In this document: in pieces, positions 1 to 10,638 of the stretch | Layout: every line of letters starts with the position of its first letter | How positions within the stretch are numbered: position 1 is the first letter of the stretch | NCBI GenBank assembly: GCA_021234155.1 | Contig: JAJEKV010000417.1 | Location: forward strand, 124,001 to 188,000 | Origin: Isoetes taiwanensis | Lineage: Eukaryota; Streptophyta; Lycopodiopsida; Isoetales; Isoetaceae | Reading direction: 5' to 3' | DNA: 64,000 bases | Made by a program: the position numbers and the translations under genes | The notes under the pieces: generated by a model | What the model saw: only the letters and a program-made list of their open reading frames with translations | The model's database searches: none | What the model was told of the DNA's origin: nothing

Positions 1-298
1 CTTTCATCCGTTTTCCTTTTTACCTTTTTCCTTTCCATTTTTTTTTTTTTCCCTTTTCATCGTTTTCCTTTTCCCTTACTTTTTTCCTTTTCCCTTTTCC
101 CTTTTCCCTTTCATCGTTTTTCATTTTCCCTTCCCCTTTTCCTTTTACCTTTTCCTTTTTCCTTTTCCCTTTCATATTGAAGCCATAGTCAAGATGAAAT
201 TTTAGTTGAAGACACGCACACATCATCTCCACCATTGGTCAATCAAATCCTCTAATCAGGATTTAGGGGCTCCATTGAAGACACACGCTATAACATTA

Positions 299-2200
299 CT
301 AGTAATGGTGCCCAGCGTTGCTGGGCAAATGTTGGGAACATTTGTGGATGGAAACCTATTCAGCTCAGACTCATTAACCAAGTCCATCATATAAGAGGTT
401 TTTGTGCATTTGATAACCTTCCTTTGCTCTATCCTCGTGATATCCTTTTTCCTCATTTTTTCTTACACACTTTCTTTTTTTTTTCCCTTTTCTTATTTTT
501 TCACGACATTTACTTTTCTCCTTCTCTCTCAAACTTTTTTTTTTTTTTTTTCTTTTTACCCTCTTCTCCCTCCTCTTTTCCTTCCTTTTCTCCTTCTCAA
601 TTTTTCCCTTTTCCCTTTCCCTTTTGACGCGTTTTTTTTCCTTGATTTTTCACCTTTCTCCACCCTTCCCATTTTTCTCATGCTCTTTTTTCCTTTTTTT
701 TTTTCCCATTCCTTTTGCTTTTCTCTTTTCCCTTCCCTTTTCTCATGCTCTTTTTGCATTCCCTTTTTCCCACCTTTTTTTTATGTTTTTCTTCCTCTCC
801 TCACCCTCTTCTTCTTTATCTCATGTCTCTTTTTTCCCATTTTCTTCTTCCTTTTTTCTCATGCCTTTTTTCCTTTCCTTCCCCCCTTTCCGCCTCCCTT
901 TTTCTTTTTCCCTTTCCTTCTTTCTTCATCATTTCCCCACCCTTTCCCTTTTTCCCGTGCCCTTTTCCTCTTTCCTTCCCCCCTTCCTTTTCTCTTTTCC
1001 TTTCCCTTTCCTTTTTCCTTTTCCCTTTTTTCCATGTATTTTTCCATTCCCTTTTTTCCACTTTTTTTTACTTGCCTTTTCTTCCGCCTTTCCCTACCCT
1101 CTTCCCCTTTTCCCCGTCCCTATTCCCCTTTTTTCTTTTTTTTTCCCTTTTCCTATGCTCTTTTTCCCTTTATTTTTACCCTTTCCTCACCCTTTCCTCA
1201 CCCTTTCCCTCTTCTAGTTTTTTCTATGCTCTTTTTCCCTTCCTCTTTTCCATTTTCCCTCCTTATTCCTCGTGTTCTTTTTTCTTTCCCCTTTCCCCTT
1301 TCGCCTCCCATTTCCTTTTTCCTTTTCCTTCTTTTTTTCATCCTTTTATCTTTTTCCATGCCCTTTTCCTCTTTCCTTTCCACCCTTTTTTTTTCCTTCT
1401 CTCTTTTCCTTTCCATTTTCCCACACCTTTTTCCATTCCATTTTTTCCACCTTTTTCACATGCCCTTTTTCCTCCTTTTCCCACCCTCTTCCCCTTTTCC
1501 CTTTTCCTCTTTTCCTATTCCATGTTTTCTATTCTCTTTTTGCTTTTCGCTTTTCCCTTTTCCCTTTTTCCATCTCTTTTTCCCTTTCTTTTTTTCCTTT
1601 CCTCACCCCTTTCCCTCTTCTCGTGCCACTTTCTCCTTCCTCTCTCATTTCCCCTCTCCCTTTTCCTCATGCCCTTTTCCCTTTTTTTTTGTCTCCTTTT
1701 TTCCTTCTTCCTTCCCTTTCTATTTTTCCATGCCCTTTTTTCCTTCTCTCCATCATTCTTATCTTCCCCTTTTTCCTTTCCACCAGTTTTAGTCTTCACC
1801 TTTTTCCGGATTTGTTCTATTTTTCTTCCTTTTCCTCCCTTCCCTTTTTCTTTTCCTTATTCGTCCTCACCCTTTTTCCCCTTTTTCCTTTTTCATAGTG
1901 TCCTTTTTCCTTCCCTTTTTCTCCATTTCTTTTTTCTTTCCCTTTTTTAGGCGCTTTTCCTTTCCTTTTCCCTTCTCCGTCTTTCCCTTTTACCGTGCCT
2001 TTTTGCCTCTCACTTTGCCCTTTTTCTCTGTCATTTTTCCCTTTCCTCTTAAGAGATCGAGAGCATGGCCAATCACGGTGGTGGGAAGTTGTGCGATAAA
2101 TCTCGAAGAGCCGAATGCAATGGGCGATCTCAACTATCTAAATTAGGGTTTGATTGAAGACATCAGAAATTATGGCTAAAACTTTATAATATAAAGAAGA
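299..2200 (-). mobile_element. Non-autonomous Helitron with purine-tract body
   Basis: Complete minus-strand Helitron of about 1.9 kb. Its 3' end is CTAG at 299-302 with the hairpin TGCCCAGCAACGCTGGGCA just inside (about 309-327). Its 5' end, TCTTCTTTATATTATAAAG, lies at 2200. It sits between A and T of another Helitron's 5' terminus, with no target duplication, as the family requires. About 120 bp at the 3' end and 150 bp at the 5' end are clearly related to the Helitron at 58534-60975; shared words include GATCTCTTAAG and GAATAGGTTTCC. Everything between is a low-complexity tract. There is no Rep/helicase, so it must be mobilised in trans. Confidence 0.88.
404..2050. repeat. 1.65-kb pyrimidine-rich tract (T4-C3 type)
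   Basis: Almost uninterrupted C/T on the plus strand, made of irregular runs such as CCCTTTTTCC, with rare ATGC and GTGC interruptions. Long open frames (for example 404-1792, rich in F, P, S, L) follow from the composition alone and should not be annotated as proteins. On the minus strand, the sense of the host Helitron, it is GGGAAAA-like. Such a tract can form triplex (H-DNA) and is hard to sequence and assemble. Confidence 0.9.
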
Positions 2201-2210
2201 TAATATAAGA

Positions 2211-4897
2211 TGGCCTTTGTATTCCTTTGTTTGGTGTTTCGCTTCTCCTCGCTTCTATTTTTCAAGGAAGCAAACGTATTCCCTCGGAGAAATATTAACT
2301 TCTTCATGGTAGGTCAGTATTCTCATGAGAATCTTTGAGGTCAGAAGAAAAAAGAATGCAAAAAACGTTCTGAAGTGAATTATGGAACTCCATTATGTGC
2401 AAAATAAAGGCTGGAAGTACCTTTATATTACATAATTTTGAGGCATGTGCGCAATATCCTAAAGCAAAAATAGCTTTGCCAAAATGGACCAACTAAAGCT
2501 TCCATTAAATTGAAGCTGACTTTAATTCAACAATTATTTACGTACAATTTAAATTGCATCAGAAATATTAGTTGTTGAAAATCAAACAGCGATACCCAAT
2601 GGCCTTATAACTGGTCTACTGTAATAGATAACAATTAAGAGCAATTTCTAGTTAAGAGCAATTTGCAGCAATGGAAAGGCAACAAAGTACTTACTGAGAC
2701 ACCTCGGCTAAGGAAGTCCGACTCTCGCTGGTTTGCTCTGTTCAAAAACATGCTTTTTACATATCAATCTCAGCCATGGATTTAAAGCATAAAAAGTTTC
2801 AGACAAATCCAATGAGAACATGTTGGGTGTTAAAATGTGGCTCACTATTGTGTTGCCATGATAAGTTAAAACCCAGGAGATCATGGCACTTTGACAAAGT
2901 TTGTGACTATTTCTCGCACTAACTTTCCCTTGAAATGAGGTAAACATTCCATAATTTTTCCAGACATTTTCCCTTTCAGCACAACCAACCTTTTTGTATT
3001 ATCTATACCTAAGGACACTTTCATCTATTTCCGATTCTGCACGGCATCTAGTGCAGTAAATATTATAAACGGCCTTTGTATTCATTTGTTTGGTGTTGCG
3101 GTTCTCCCTGCTCTGTTTTTTCAAAGAGGAAAATGTAATCGCTCAGAGAAATATTAACTTCTTCATGGTAGCTCATATTCTCATGAGAACAAAAGCGTTT
3201 ACTGTAAATTATTGTGCAAAATAAAAGCTGGATGTACCTTTACAGTACATATTTTGAGGCACATGCACAACATCCTAAAGCAAAAATAGGTTTGCCAAAA
3301 TGGACCAACTAAAGCTTCCACTAATTAGTTCAGCAATTATTTACGTACAATTTAAATCCTGTATTATAAAATTATAGTGCACAATTTAAAATTATTTAAA
3401 TTGCATCAGAAACGTTAGTTGTTGAAAACCAAAAAGCGATACCCAATGGCCTTATAACTGGTCTACTGTAATAGATGACAACGATTAAGAGAAATTTCTA
3501 ATGAAGAGCAATTTGCAGCAATGAAGAGGCAACAAAGTACTTACTTAGACATCTCGGCTATGGGAGTCTGAGGACACTATCATCTCTCGCTGGTTTGCTC
3601 ACAAACATGCTTTTTACATATCAATCTCAGCCTTGGATTTAAAGCATAAAAAGTTTCAAACAAATCCAATGAAACGAAAGGGTTCCATTCATATAGTTGG
3701 CTGCATAATCTATAAGAATTAAAGTAATGATCCATAAGAATTTGGAAGGTGAGATTCAGATTTCCCTTCCATGAAAAGTAAAAAGAGCCAAAATACCTTT
3801 TGGGGACAATACTTGAGGCAGCTCAAGTTGCTAAGTTTTCCAACTTTCATCCAGATGCTAAGCAGCTGTGAAAACCATAAGCACAACTTCTTCTAGAATA
3901 TGTGTCTTCAGCTTGATAAATGTGCAGCGTTTGAATGATAAGAAAGAATTTTGGATGCATTTTCAAGATGGCTGCAATGGCTACCATCGAATTCATAAAG
4001 AACGGAATGAGAATGAAGTTCTTACAGGTATTGTTAGCTCGTGCAAATGATTTTTACTTTCAAAGGGCATAAGGCATTCATAGTTTAAGCATACAGTAGT
4101 TGAGTCAACTAAAATATCTCTAGGCAAGAAATGTTTACCTGTCAGCAGAATGCGCACCTGGATTACGAAAGAATACGTTTCTGCTGGAAAGCTGGGCAAC
4201 ATCATTCTCTGAGCTGAGAAATCGCCTCTCCAAGGAGTGATTTGGTGGAGTTCCAGCGACCATGGCAAAGATTTGTCACCGTGTGAATCGGAGGTGTAAG
4301 TCTATTAACCGGAATTGATGGAAAGAAGCTCGATGCCATGGCTGCAGCAAGTCATGCTTGTGAAAACACGATAGGAAAACCGGAATTGATGGAAAGAAGC
4401 TCGATGCTTTGATTTCTATTCACCAGAACTGATCTACGGGGCTTTCTCAAGATTTTAACAGTTTGCCATCGCCAGTTCTCAGCCTTAACTTGAACCTAAA
4501 TATCAGAGCTTAAGTCAATCTTTAGCGAGACACAGCAAAACTCAAGGGAAATCGAGAGAAAAAAACAAAATATTCATAACTATGGACATGTCGAAACCTG
4601 CAAGGGTTTGCGAAGCTCTTGAAATGGCAGCGAATTTGTTAGCCCCCTTTTACACTCCAAAAGAAGGGGGATTTTTGTAGTAGTAATAACTTTCAAGCAT
4701 AAAAGAGATGATTTGTTAGCTCACCGGATTTCCAACTTCGGATGCCATAGCTGAATGTTCGGAGGAGAGGGAATGGCTGCAATCGAGTTTCTTTTGGGTT
4801 TTTTTTTTAATCTTCGCCGTTTATTTGCTAGATTAAATCTGGGCCGTCCAATTTAGGTCTCCATTCAAGACACACGCTATAATTTTATAATAAGAGA
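2211..4897 (-). mobile_element. Helitron 5' part, remainder beyond left edge
   Basis: A minus-strand Helitron 5' terminus lies at 4897: TCTCTTATTATAAAATTATA followed by GCGTGTGTCTTGAATGG, preceded by A. The same GCGTGTGTCTTCAATGG word follows the 5' end of the element ending at 2210. No matching 3' hairpin is found between 2211 and 4897, so its body probably continues left of the Helitrons inserted at 1-2210. The sequence inside is AT-rich with only short frames; no gene is recognised. Its 3' limit is therefore not defined. Confidence 0.6.
2212..3690. repeat. Tandem duplication, unit about 0.85 kb
   Basis: The segment from 2212 (GGCCTTTGTATTCCTTTG) recurs from 3071 (GGCCTTTGTATTCATTTG). Later shared blocks include AGAAATATTAACTTCTTCAT, GCGATACCCAATGGCCTTAT and CTCAGCC followed by TGGATTTAAAGCATAAAAAG. 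The copies differ by substitutions and by indels, including an AT-rich insertion near 3365-3390, so the duplication is not recent. No conserved open frame runs through either copy. Confidence 0.8.
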
Positions 4898-4935
4898 TAT
4901 TTTAGTACAAAAAGTCTCCGGGATCAAGAGTCTAA

Positions 4936-6427
4936 CTAATCTTGAAATCGCCGGTAAGACGGGTTGTCCTCAAGAAACTTCTTAACTTGGGCCGTCCCTA
5001 CCGAATGACCCAAGTTCCTGATGATGCTTGCTGATGAGCCTCCCTGCAAGGCTCTCGCCAGCTCTTCCACCCTGCGGTCAGATGTAAGGGCCGCGGTCAC
5101 CGTCAATCTCGCCTGTCGTCGATGGGGTATGGTGAAGTCGAAGAGGTCAAGTGCCATTGCTCTCTTGACTAGGACAGCATAGTCGACGTTTGTTGCTATT
5201 CGAGCATGCCTGCCGAAGCCTGAGAGTGCAATCAGCATGAACACTCCTTCCTCACCTCTGGGGCTGAACTTGCGGTGTATCACCGCTACTCTCCCATCTA
5301 GCAGCAGCGGCAGATAGTACCTGAGCGACCTGTCGTTGTGTGTCGCCGAAGCTTCTCCGCTTGTTTGACCTCCAGCTCTGTGCCGCCCGGCGTACTCGTC
5401 GACCTCTATCTCAGTCAGCTCCCTGTAATCTTCAATTGTGGAGTCGACTCGTCTGAGGTCAATTCCTGCTCCTCTTGTTGGTGGTGGTGTCGCGGATCTC
5501 GGCATTAAGATGCTGGTTGTCTTGCCTCTGATCCCCATCGGTTCCTGTAGAGCAAGGAACTCTTCCTCCGTCGGCAGTCTATTTGCAGCTCGGTCTGCCT
5601 CCATGATCTGCCGGATATTGCCGTAAGCTTGGATGTCGGAGGTTGACTCTCCCGTATACGTGTCGGCCTCCCTGACTTGAAGTGGAAAGTCCGAGGCTCC
5701 TCGGACGATGAAGTCGTCCAAGTCAGACTGTCGTAGTTGGTGTAGCAGCTCATCCAATCGAAGTTCCCTCTCCCTGCATTCGGGGAGGTTCTGGATGTCG
5801 CTGAGGAGTAGATACTCCTCTCCGTCGATGATGATGGGGGCTAGGCTTGTGATGCCTAGCCCGAGTGGGGGAGCAACTCTGATGTTCTGCCTGCTCTGCT
5901 CGAAGTTGATCAGCTCCTGTTCTGCTTGTTGCCATTCCTCCTCTGAGTCGAGCTCCGTGTACTTATCGTCGTCCGACTCCTCTTCTTCTTCCTGCTCTTG
6001 CTGATACTGCAAAAGCATCTGCTCCTCTGCTTGCACTGCTATGGGGTCCACCTCCATCGGGGGAATAGAGGTTGCCCCCATTGGGTTTTCGGCGAGGTGG
6101 GATAAGAAGATAGCTAGGGCAGCGGTGTAGGAGAAGTACTTGGTCCTGTTGGCTGTCAGTCAGAACCATGTAGTCTGGCAGTCTCTGCGCCTTGTTAGTT
6201 AGGTACTTGGCGATGTTGGGAACATCACCCAAGGCTGCTTGAAGGGATGGGCGGGGTACAAAATAACCTACGCAAGGGGGGAGCTGGACAAGGGAGGGTC
6301 CTACCCTAGCTTGGAACTCTACTAGGACTTGTCTGTATGCTAGGGTCGTATTCAGAGTAGCTTGCACGTCTACTTCTTTCCCGAAGACTTGGAAGATGTC
6401 GTCGACATCCGCCAAGAAGATGGGCAT
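4936..6427 (-). CDS. Unrecognised acidic-headed protein, about 495 codons, reading split over two frames
   Basis: The longest non-transposon-like reading in the window outside the LTR elements. Two overlapping minus-strand frames (4936-6081 and 5963-6427) appear to be one gene that looks broken about once. The first part starts MPIFLADVDDIFQVFGKEVD. The middle has an acidic Gln/Glu-rich stretch (EEEEESDDDKYTELD). The C-terminal third looks globular and contains LRYYLPLLLDGR, FMLIALSGFGRHARI, VKRAMALDLFDFTIP and TAALTSDRRVEELARAL. I cannot assign a family. A virus-like or host origin are both open. The start is uncertain; 6427 is the first ATG of the 5' frame and lies about 150 nt downstream of a TATA box. 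The region is GC-richer than the flanking Helitrons and lies outside them, 38 bp from the terminus at 4897. Confidence 0.55.
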
Positions 6428-6513
6428 CGGCGTTGTACCATCGCCGAAGTCAAGAAGATGGCCATTGATCCGCGAAGGGAGAGTATCGAGACGGATGCGT
6501 GCGCCTCAAGGAG

Positions 6514-6616
6514 CCGGAAGATCGCCCTAAGTAGTGGAGAGCAAACTTGCAAGGTGCTAAATGAGAAATGGAGAACCTATTTATAGAAAGGAAGTCGTAT
6601 TTAATTAAAGTGGGAC
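6514..6616 (-). promoter_or_regulatory. TATA promoter and leader shared with the CENH3-like gene
   Basis: Minus-strand order: a 25-bp word GTCCCACTTTAATTAAATAC+GACTT (6616-6592), TATA box CTATAAATAG (6586-6577), leader box AAGTTTGCTC (6548-6539), then GGCGATCTTCCGG (6526-6514). The last three elements recur in the same order upstream of the histone-like gene (26424-26346), with 12 instead of 13 nt between the two leader boxes. The 25-bp word recurs on the plus strand at 17781-17805. The TATA box lies about 150 nt before the ATG at 6427. Confidence 0.6.
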
Positions 6617-6644
6617 AAATCTCGAATTTTGGGAATTTTTCTCG

Positions 6645-7165
6645 AATCTCAGGGGGAGGGAGATGGGGCACACCTTGATAAGGAGAAGGGTAGGAGGAGA
6701 AGGAGGGAGGAGCCACAGGTTGAAGAGGGGAAGGGGCTAAGTCGGAAGAAGAGGGGAAGGCTAAGTTGGAAGAAGAGGAGGGGAGAGAGAGAAAAAGGCA
6801 AAAGGAGGGCAGGGGAGGGATATGTTGGAAGAAGGGGAGGGAGGAAAGGGGGGGAGAGAGAGGCAAAGAGGCAAGCGAGGAAGGGAGGGTAAAAAAGCAA
6901 AAGGGCAAAAAGGGAGGTTGGGGCAAAAGGGGCAAAGGGTCTCCCCAACCTTTCAAAATAATGGTTAAAAAGGAGAGGGAGGGGCAAAGGGGGGCAGGGT
7001 CTCCCCCCCACCCTTTCCAAAATAATAAATAAGGGGAGGGCAAGGGGGCAAGAGGAGGGGCAAGGGGAGGGGCAAAGGGAGGTGGGCAAGGGGGCAAGAG
7101 GAGGGGGAAGAGGAGAAGGGGGAAGGGGGAGAGTGGGGAAGGGGGGAGGGGAAAGCCAAAAATAA
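6645..7165. repeat. Purine-rich tract, G-rich
   Basis: About 520 bp, mostly G and A on the plus strand, richer in G than the Helitron tracts, with runs such as GGGGAGGGAGA. It contains a local duplication around GGGTCTCCCC...CCTTTCCAAAATAAT (about 6926-6970 and 6995-7030). Open frames on both strands here come from the composition. It ends about 50 bp before the Helitron starting at 7216 and lies upstream of the unknown minus-strand gene. Confidence 0.8.
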
Positions 7166-7420
7166 CTAAAGGGGAATGTATCCCCTTGAGATTAAAAAAG
7201 ATTAATATTAAAATATCCTATGTAATAATGTTATAGGGTGTTGTATCCAGCCCTAAATCGGAGGGCTAAGATTGGACCCTAACATTGGACGGCTAAGATT
7301 TGTTTTTTGTTTTTAGATTACGACTAACCCTAATCTATCTCCTGTTGTTAGATAGCAATGGAGGCGAACTGCAAAGGTTAAAACTCAGGAGTCCAGAGCT
7401 CGCAGCAGATTGATTCAGCT

Positions 7421-7636
7421 ATGCACGATTTCTGTTTCACATATCCCTATGGGATTGCAGTATTTTTGGGCGGAATCGTGGGCTATTTATTGAAAGGAAG
7501 CATTCCTTCTCTAGCAAGCGGAGTCATATCCGGATCTTTGTTGCTCTTTTGCGGAAATCGGAGCCTTAAAGCCTACCAAAAATGCTGCAATTCTTTCTCC
7601 TCTCTTTTTCTTGAAACTGGCAAGTTTCGAGTTTGA
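7421..7636 (+). pseudogene. Captured 5' exon of a TMEM14/FAX fatty-acid exporter
   Basis: A 71-codon frame starting MHDFCFTYPYGIAVFLGGIV and continuing GYLLKGSIPSLASG, SLKAYQK. This is the conserved start of the plant TMEM14/FAX5-FAX6 family, small membrane proteins of about 110-120 residues that move fatty acids across plastid or ER membranes. The first two of the usual four membrane helices are present with their Gly-rich faces; the rest is missing. The frame ends in a stop soon after LETGKF. Because it lies just inside a Helitron 5' end and lacks the second half, I read it as a captured fragment, not a working gene. Confidence 0.82.
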
Positions 7637-9402
7637 TAAACAAACCATGAAGTAAAAAAGAAGGTCACTGCGCCAAATCCGGCGACCAGGGTTACTCTGG
7701 CTCTATGTTTTGCTTCTAGATGGCCGGATTTGAGGGTTTTGCATTGCTATAATCAGGAGCATTCTTGCAGATCCTCAGGTAAGGTTTTCTAATTTGTTGT
7801 AGGCTGAAATAGTTTGATTTTGCATGTGTGAATATGACAACGTGAATGAGAATGGAAGTACCACCGTTGCATCTTCTTAAGTCCTCTATTTACAGGAGCG
7901 CCTACCTTTCAAACAAAATGTAAAAATCGTTACAATATAAAATTATTCTCAATTCTAATTACAGAAATAGAGAACTTTTAATCACCTGCATCAGAGTGCA
8001 CATCAGAGACTCTATATGGTTTCTACAGACTGAATCTCCAACAAAAGCTAGCACTTTGCCAGACATTAGCTTAAAAGAGACATTTGCATCCGTAACATGT
8101 TACAAGCATTTGGAGCCCACCTCCCGTTCTCTTTCTGGCCTTCCATTTCCTTGACAATTCTGGGTCTGTGATAAGATTGGACAAGAATCTTTTCCATGCA
8201 GTGGTCCTACAGGGCCATGAACCCATTTTCCAGAAGGATTTGGTAGATTCATTATGTTTTTGCAAGCTTCCCAGCTTCATATGGGTTGGTTCTACAAATA
8301 TTTCCAACAGTCCATACGTGGAAAATGGTGGAATTGTGCTCTATTCTGGTCACGTGTTATCATAGAAGGATCAAAGGATAGGAAACTTCATGAGATACTG
8401 TCATCGATGGCTACAACAGTGAATGGACAATATTATATCTAAGTGCAAATTTCTCTAGGATTTACAACGATTGAATGAAGCAGATTGTGATTTTGGGGAA
8501 GCGTGAGCAAGGCCAAGTATATTGAAGAGCTACATAGTAACAAGCTTTCTCAGAATTGAAGCTATATTTTAGTCTATATTTGTGACCTTTCAGGTAGTAT
8601 GGTCCTTATGGTATCTGCTTTGATTGCACATGCAACACTTTTGATATGAACACTTTTGTAAGTTACTCTTCTAGGGATCACATTGATGATGTTTTGAGAT
8701 AGAGATTCAGTTGCTAATTGGCTTAATGACTGGTTCAACTGTCCAGTTAGCATATGCCTCACAATATTCTGGGGCTCAATCTACTTAGTTTGGCATGTAC
8801 TTCAAGATGAAAAGGTAATGCAAGAATAGTTGGAGTATTGCTAACTATTAAACATGGAAAAGTTTAGAAGCTGGAGTGATGCACAAGATGATTGTGAGAG
8901 GCCATTGTATTGGAAAATGTCAAGCTGAAGCTTCATTTAATGGTGTGAAACTTTTCTACCAGTCAAATGATTTGTTGGTCAAGGTGTATGTTTAAAGTCC
9001 TCGGTCTATCTAGCCTTCCCATTTACAGATTTCAACATTGTACCTCTTGCAAATGAAAAGAAGGTATATAGCAAAGAGGGCAGGTAAGCGTATATTACAA
9101 CTTCGTGTTGCCTAGATGTGGAATGATGAAACTATCAGGATTTGGATGATTAGGCATAGACATAGATAAAGAGCCTTGCTTTGCAGCATGGAATGTTGTG
9201 AAGGTTGGATGCCTATAAAAGATTTTTTTTTTTTTTTTTTTGAGATTTCATATATCACATTCCAATTTAAACAAATGTTTGATGGTGCCAATAGTGTGAT
9301 GTTGCTAGCAAATGGTTTGTCAAAGAGGTTCTTCCTTGATGGAGAACAATTTTTCGTGTGCTTTATTGTGCTATACTGCTATAACTGTACTTGATAAAAA
9401 AT

Positions 9403-10015
9403 GTGGGTACGTGAGAAAACCAGAATTCCTTCTCTCTCCAGCAGACAATAACACAATACTCAATCCACAGAAAGAGCTACCAGTTAAGAAGATCTTGAAG
9501 GTATGCTTTATATTTCCTCCTATAGAAGTTGCCAAACACCAAAATCTGTACCACCTGAAAAACTGCAGGTAAAAGTTTATATGGGACTTGGATGGCAGGA
9601 GAAATTCAGCAAGAGACACTTTGACACATTTTCTCCACCAGATTTCTATACTAGAGTGAGGAACTCATTCTATGGTTGTACGTTATGTCTAATAAATTTG
9701 AACCTCTACTGATGATATTGCATAAGTTCAGTTGGCATTGGGGAGTGCCCGTGAGACCAAGTTATGAAGAAAACAGATGCAATTGAAGATCAATGGATTC
9801 CCCATCGGCATAAAGAATTTGAGTTCCCCGGCGGTTCCTGAAATTCTTTGTTCTTGGATTGAAGTTCATGAATATGACATGTCGACAAGGATGATTTTGC
9901 AAGCCAAGTGGCTCTTCCTGTTTCAGAATTAAAAACCGAGGATTGAAACGTCACATTATGTGATCAAAGAGGGGATGAGCTAACAGGAGTCAGATTACTC
10001 TTGAAATTTCAGTTT
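9403..10015 (+). pseudogene. Captured phospholipase C exons (end of Y domain and C2 domain)
   Basis: Three exon-like blocks match the C-terminal end of plant phosphoinositide-specific PLC. Block 1 (9403-9502) reads CGYVRKPEFLLSP...KELPVKKILK, the linker after the Y catalytic domain. A short intron (GT at 9503, CTGCAG before 9570) follows. Block 2 (9570-9656) reads VKVYMGLGWQEKF...HFDTFSPPDFYTR, the start of C2. Block 3 (about 9736-10010) includes KKTDAIEDQWIP, EFEFP, KDDFASQVALPVSELK and GVRLLLKF, the end of C2, with stops and frame changes. PLC splits PIP2 into IP3 and diacylglycerol, but the catalytic X and Y domains are absent. Retained introns show capture from genomic DNA, as Helitrons do. 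Confidence 0.8.
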
Positions 10016-10638
10016 GTATAACTTGCCAACTAGGATTTTGTAAAATTGGCGATTGTACTATGGCTCTTTTATGTACATAAGAATACACATAAATAAAGGG
10101 CATAAAACGGTATTGCTTATTGATCTTCAAGCTGGACTTAGGACAACAAATGCAATGCAAAAATTGAACAACACAAGGGTGTTGAGTGGAGAGAGCATCT
10201 GATACACAGTAATAGCCATGCAAAAATTGAACAACAAATGCAATGCAAAAATTGAAAACCACAAGGGTGTTTAGTGGAAGAGCATCGATACCACGGTAAA
10301 GATTTGATGTAAAGATTTGCAACAAGCAAAAATCCAAAGCAAAGATTTGATACAATTATCTAAAGATGGTTGAGTGAAACAAGAGCAGATGTCTAAATAG
10401 AAAAAGAATAGAAGTCCAAGTGCGATTGTTCTAAAAAAAATACAATGCAAAACCATTTTAAATCACCCCAATATTCAAAGCCTTCTTCAATCCTTTTAAA
10501 AAAACCTAAAAAGATCCTTTAAAACCTTAATTGCACAAGAAGGCATTAAATTTCAAACCAAGAAGAGTCAGAAAAGGGAATTTGAAGCAGATCTCAAGAA
10601 AGAAATAATGCCCAGCAACGCTGGGCACTTTTACTAGT

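Larger units (their letters stand above)
1..2210 (-). mobile_element. Helitron 5' part, runs off left edge, split by another Helitron
   Basis: The 5' end of a minus-strand Helitron. Read on the minus strand it begins with TC at 2210 and continues through 2201, then resumes at 298 after an inserted Helitron (299-2200). Putting the two flanks side by side gives the terminus TCTTATATTATAATGTTATA, which is the 5' consensus of the Helitron at 58534. Positions 1-175 are a pyrimidine-rich tract (purine-rich in the element's own sense), as in two related copies here. The 3' hairpin must lie left of the window. No gene is seen in it. Confidence 0.8.
7216..10638 (+). mobile_element. Gene-capturing Helitron (FAX and PLC pieces)
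   Basis: Plus-strand Helitron of 3.4 kb. The 5' end is TCCTATGTAATAATGTTATA at 7216, preceded by A. The 3' hairpin TGCCCAGCAACGCTGGGCA is at 10610-10628, followed by CTTTTACTAG ending at 10638 and then T. It carries fragments of at least two unrelated plant genes in its own orientation: a TMEM14/FAX 5' exon 205 bp from the 5' end, and phospholipase C C2-domain exons with introns at about 9403-10015. No Rep/helicase is present. The stretch 7640-9400 holds only short frames that I do not recognise; it includes a T22 run near 9221. Confidence 0.88.

Noticed and set aside
404-1950. Long open frames rich in F, S, P, L on the plus strand
   Set aside because: They lie in a pyrimidine tract, several frames are open at once, and the composition explains them.
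6450-7159. Pro/Ser/Leu-rich frames over the G-rich tract
   Set aside because: Low complexity; no domain and overlapping frames on both strands.
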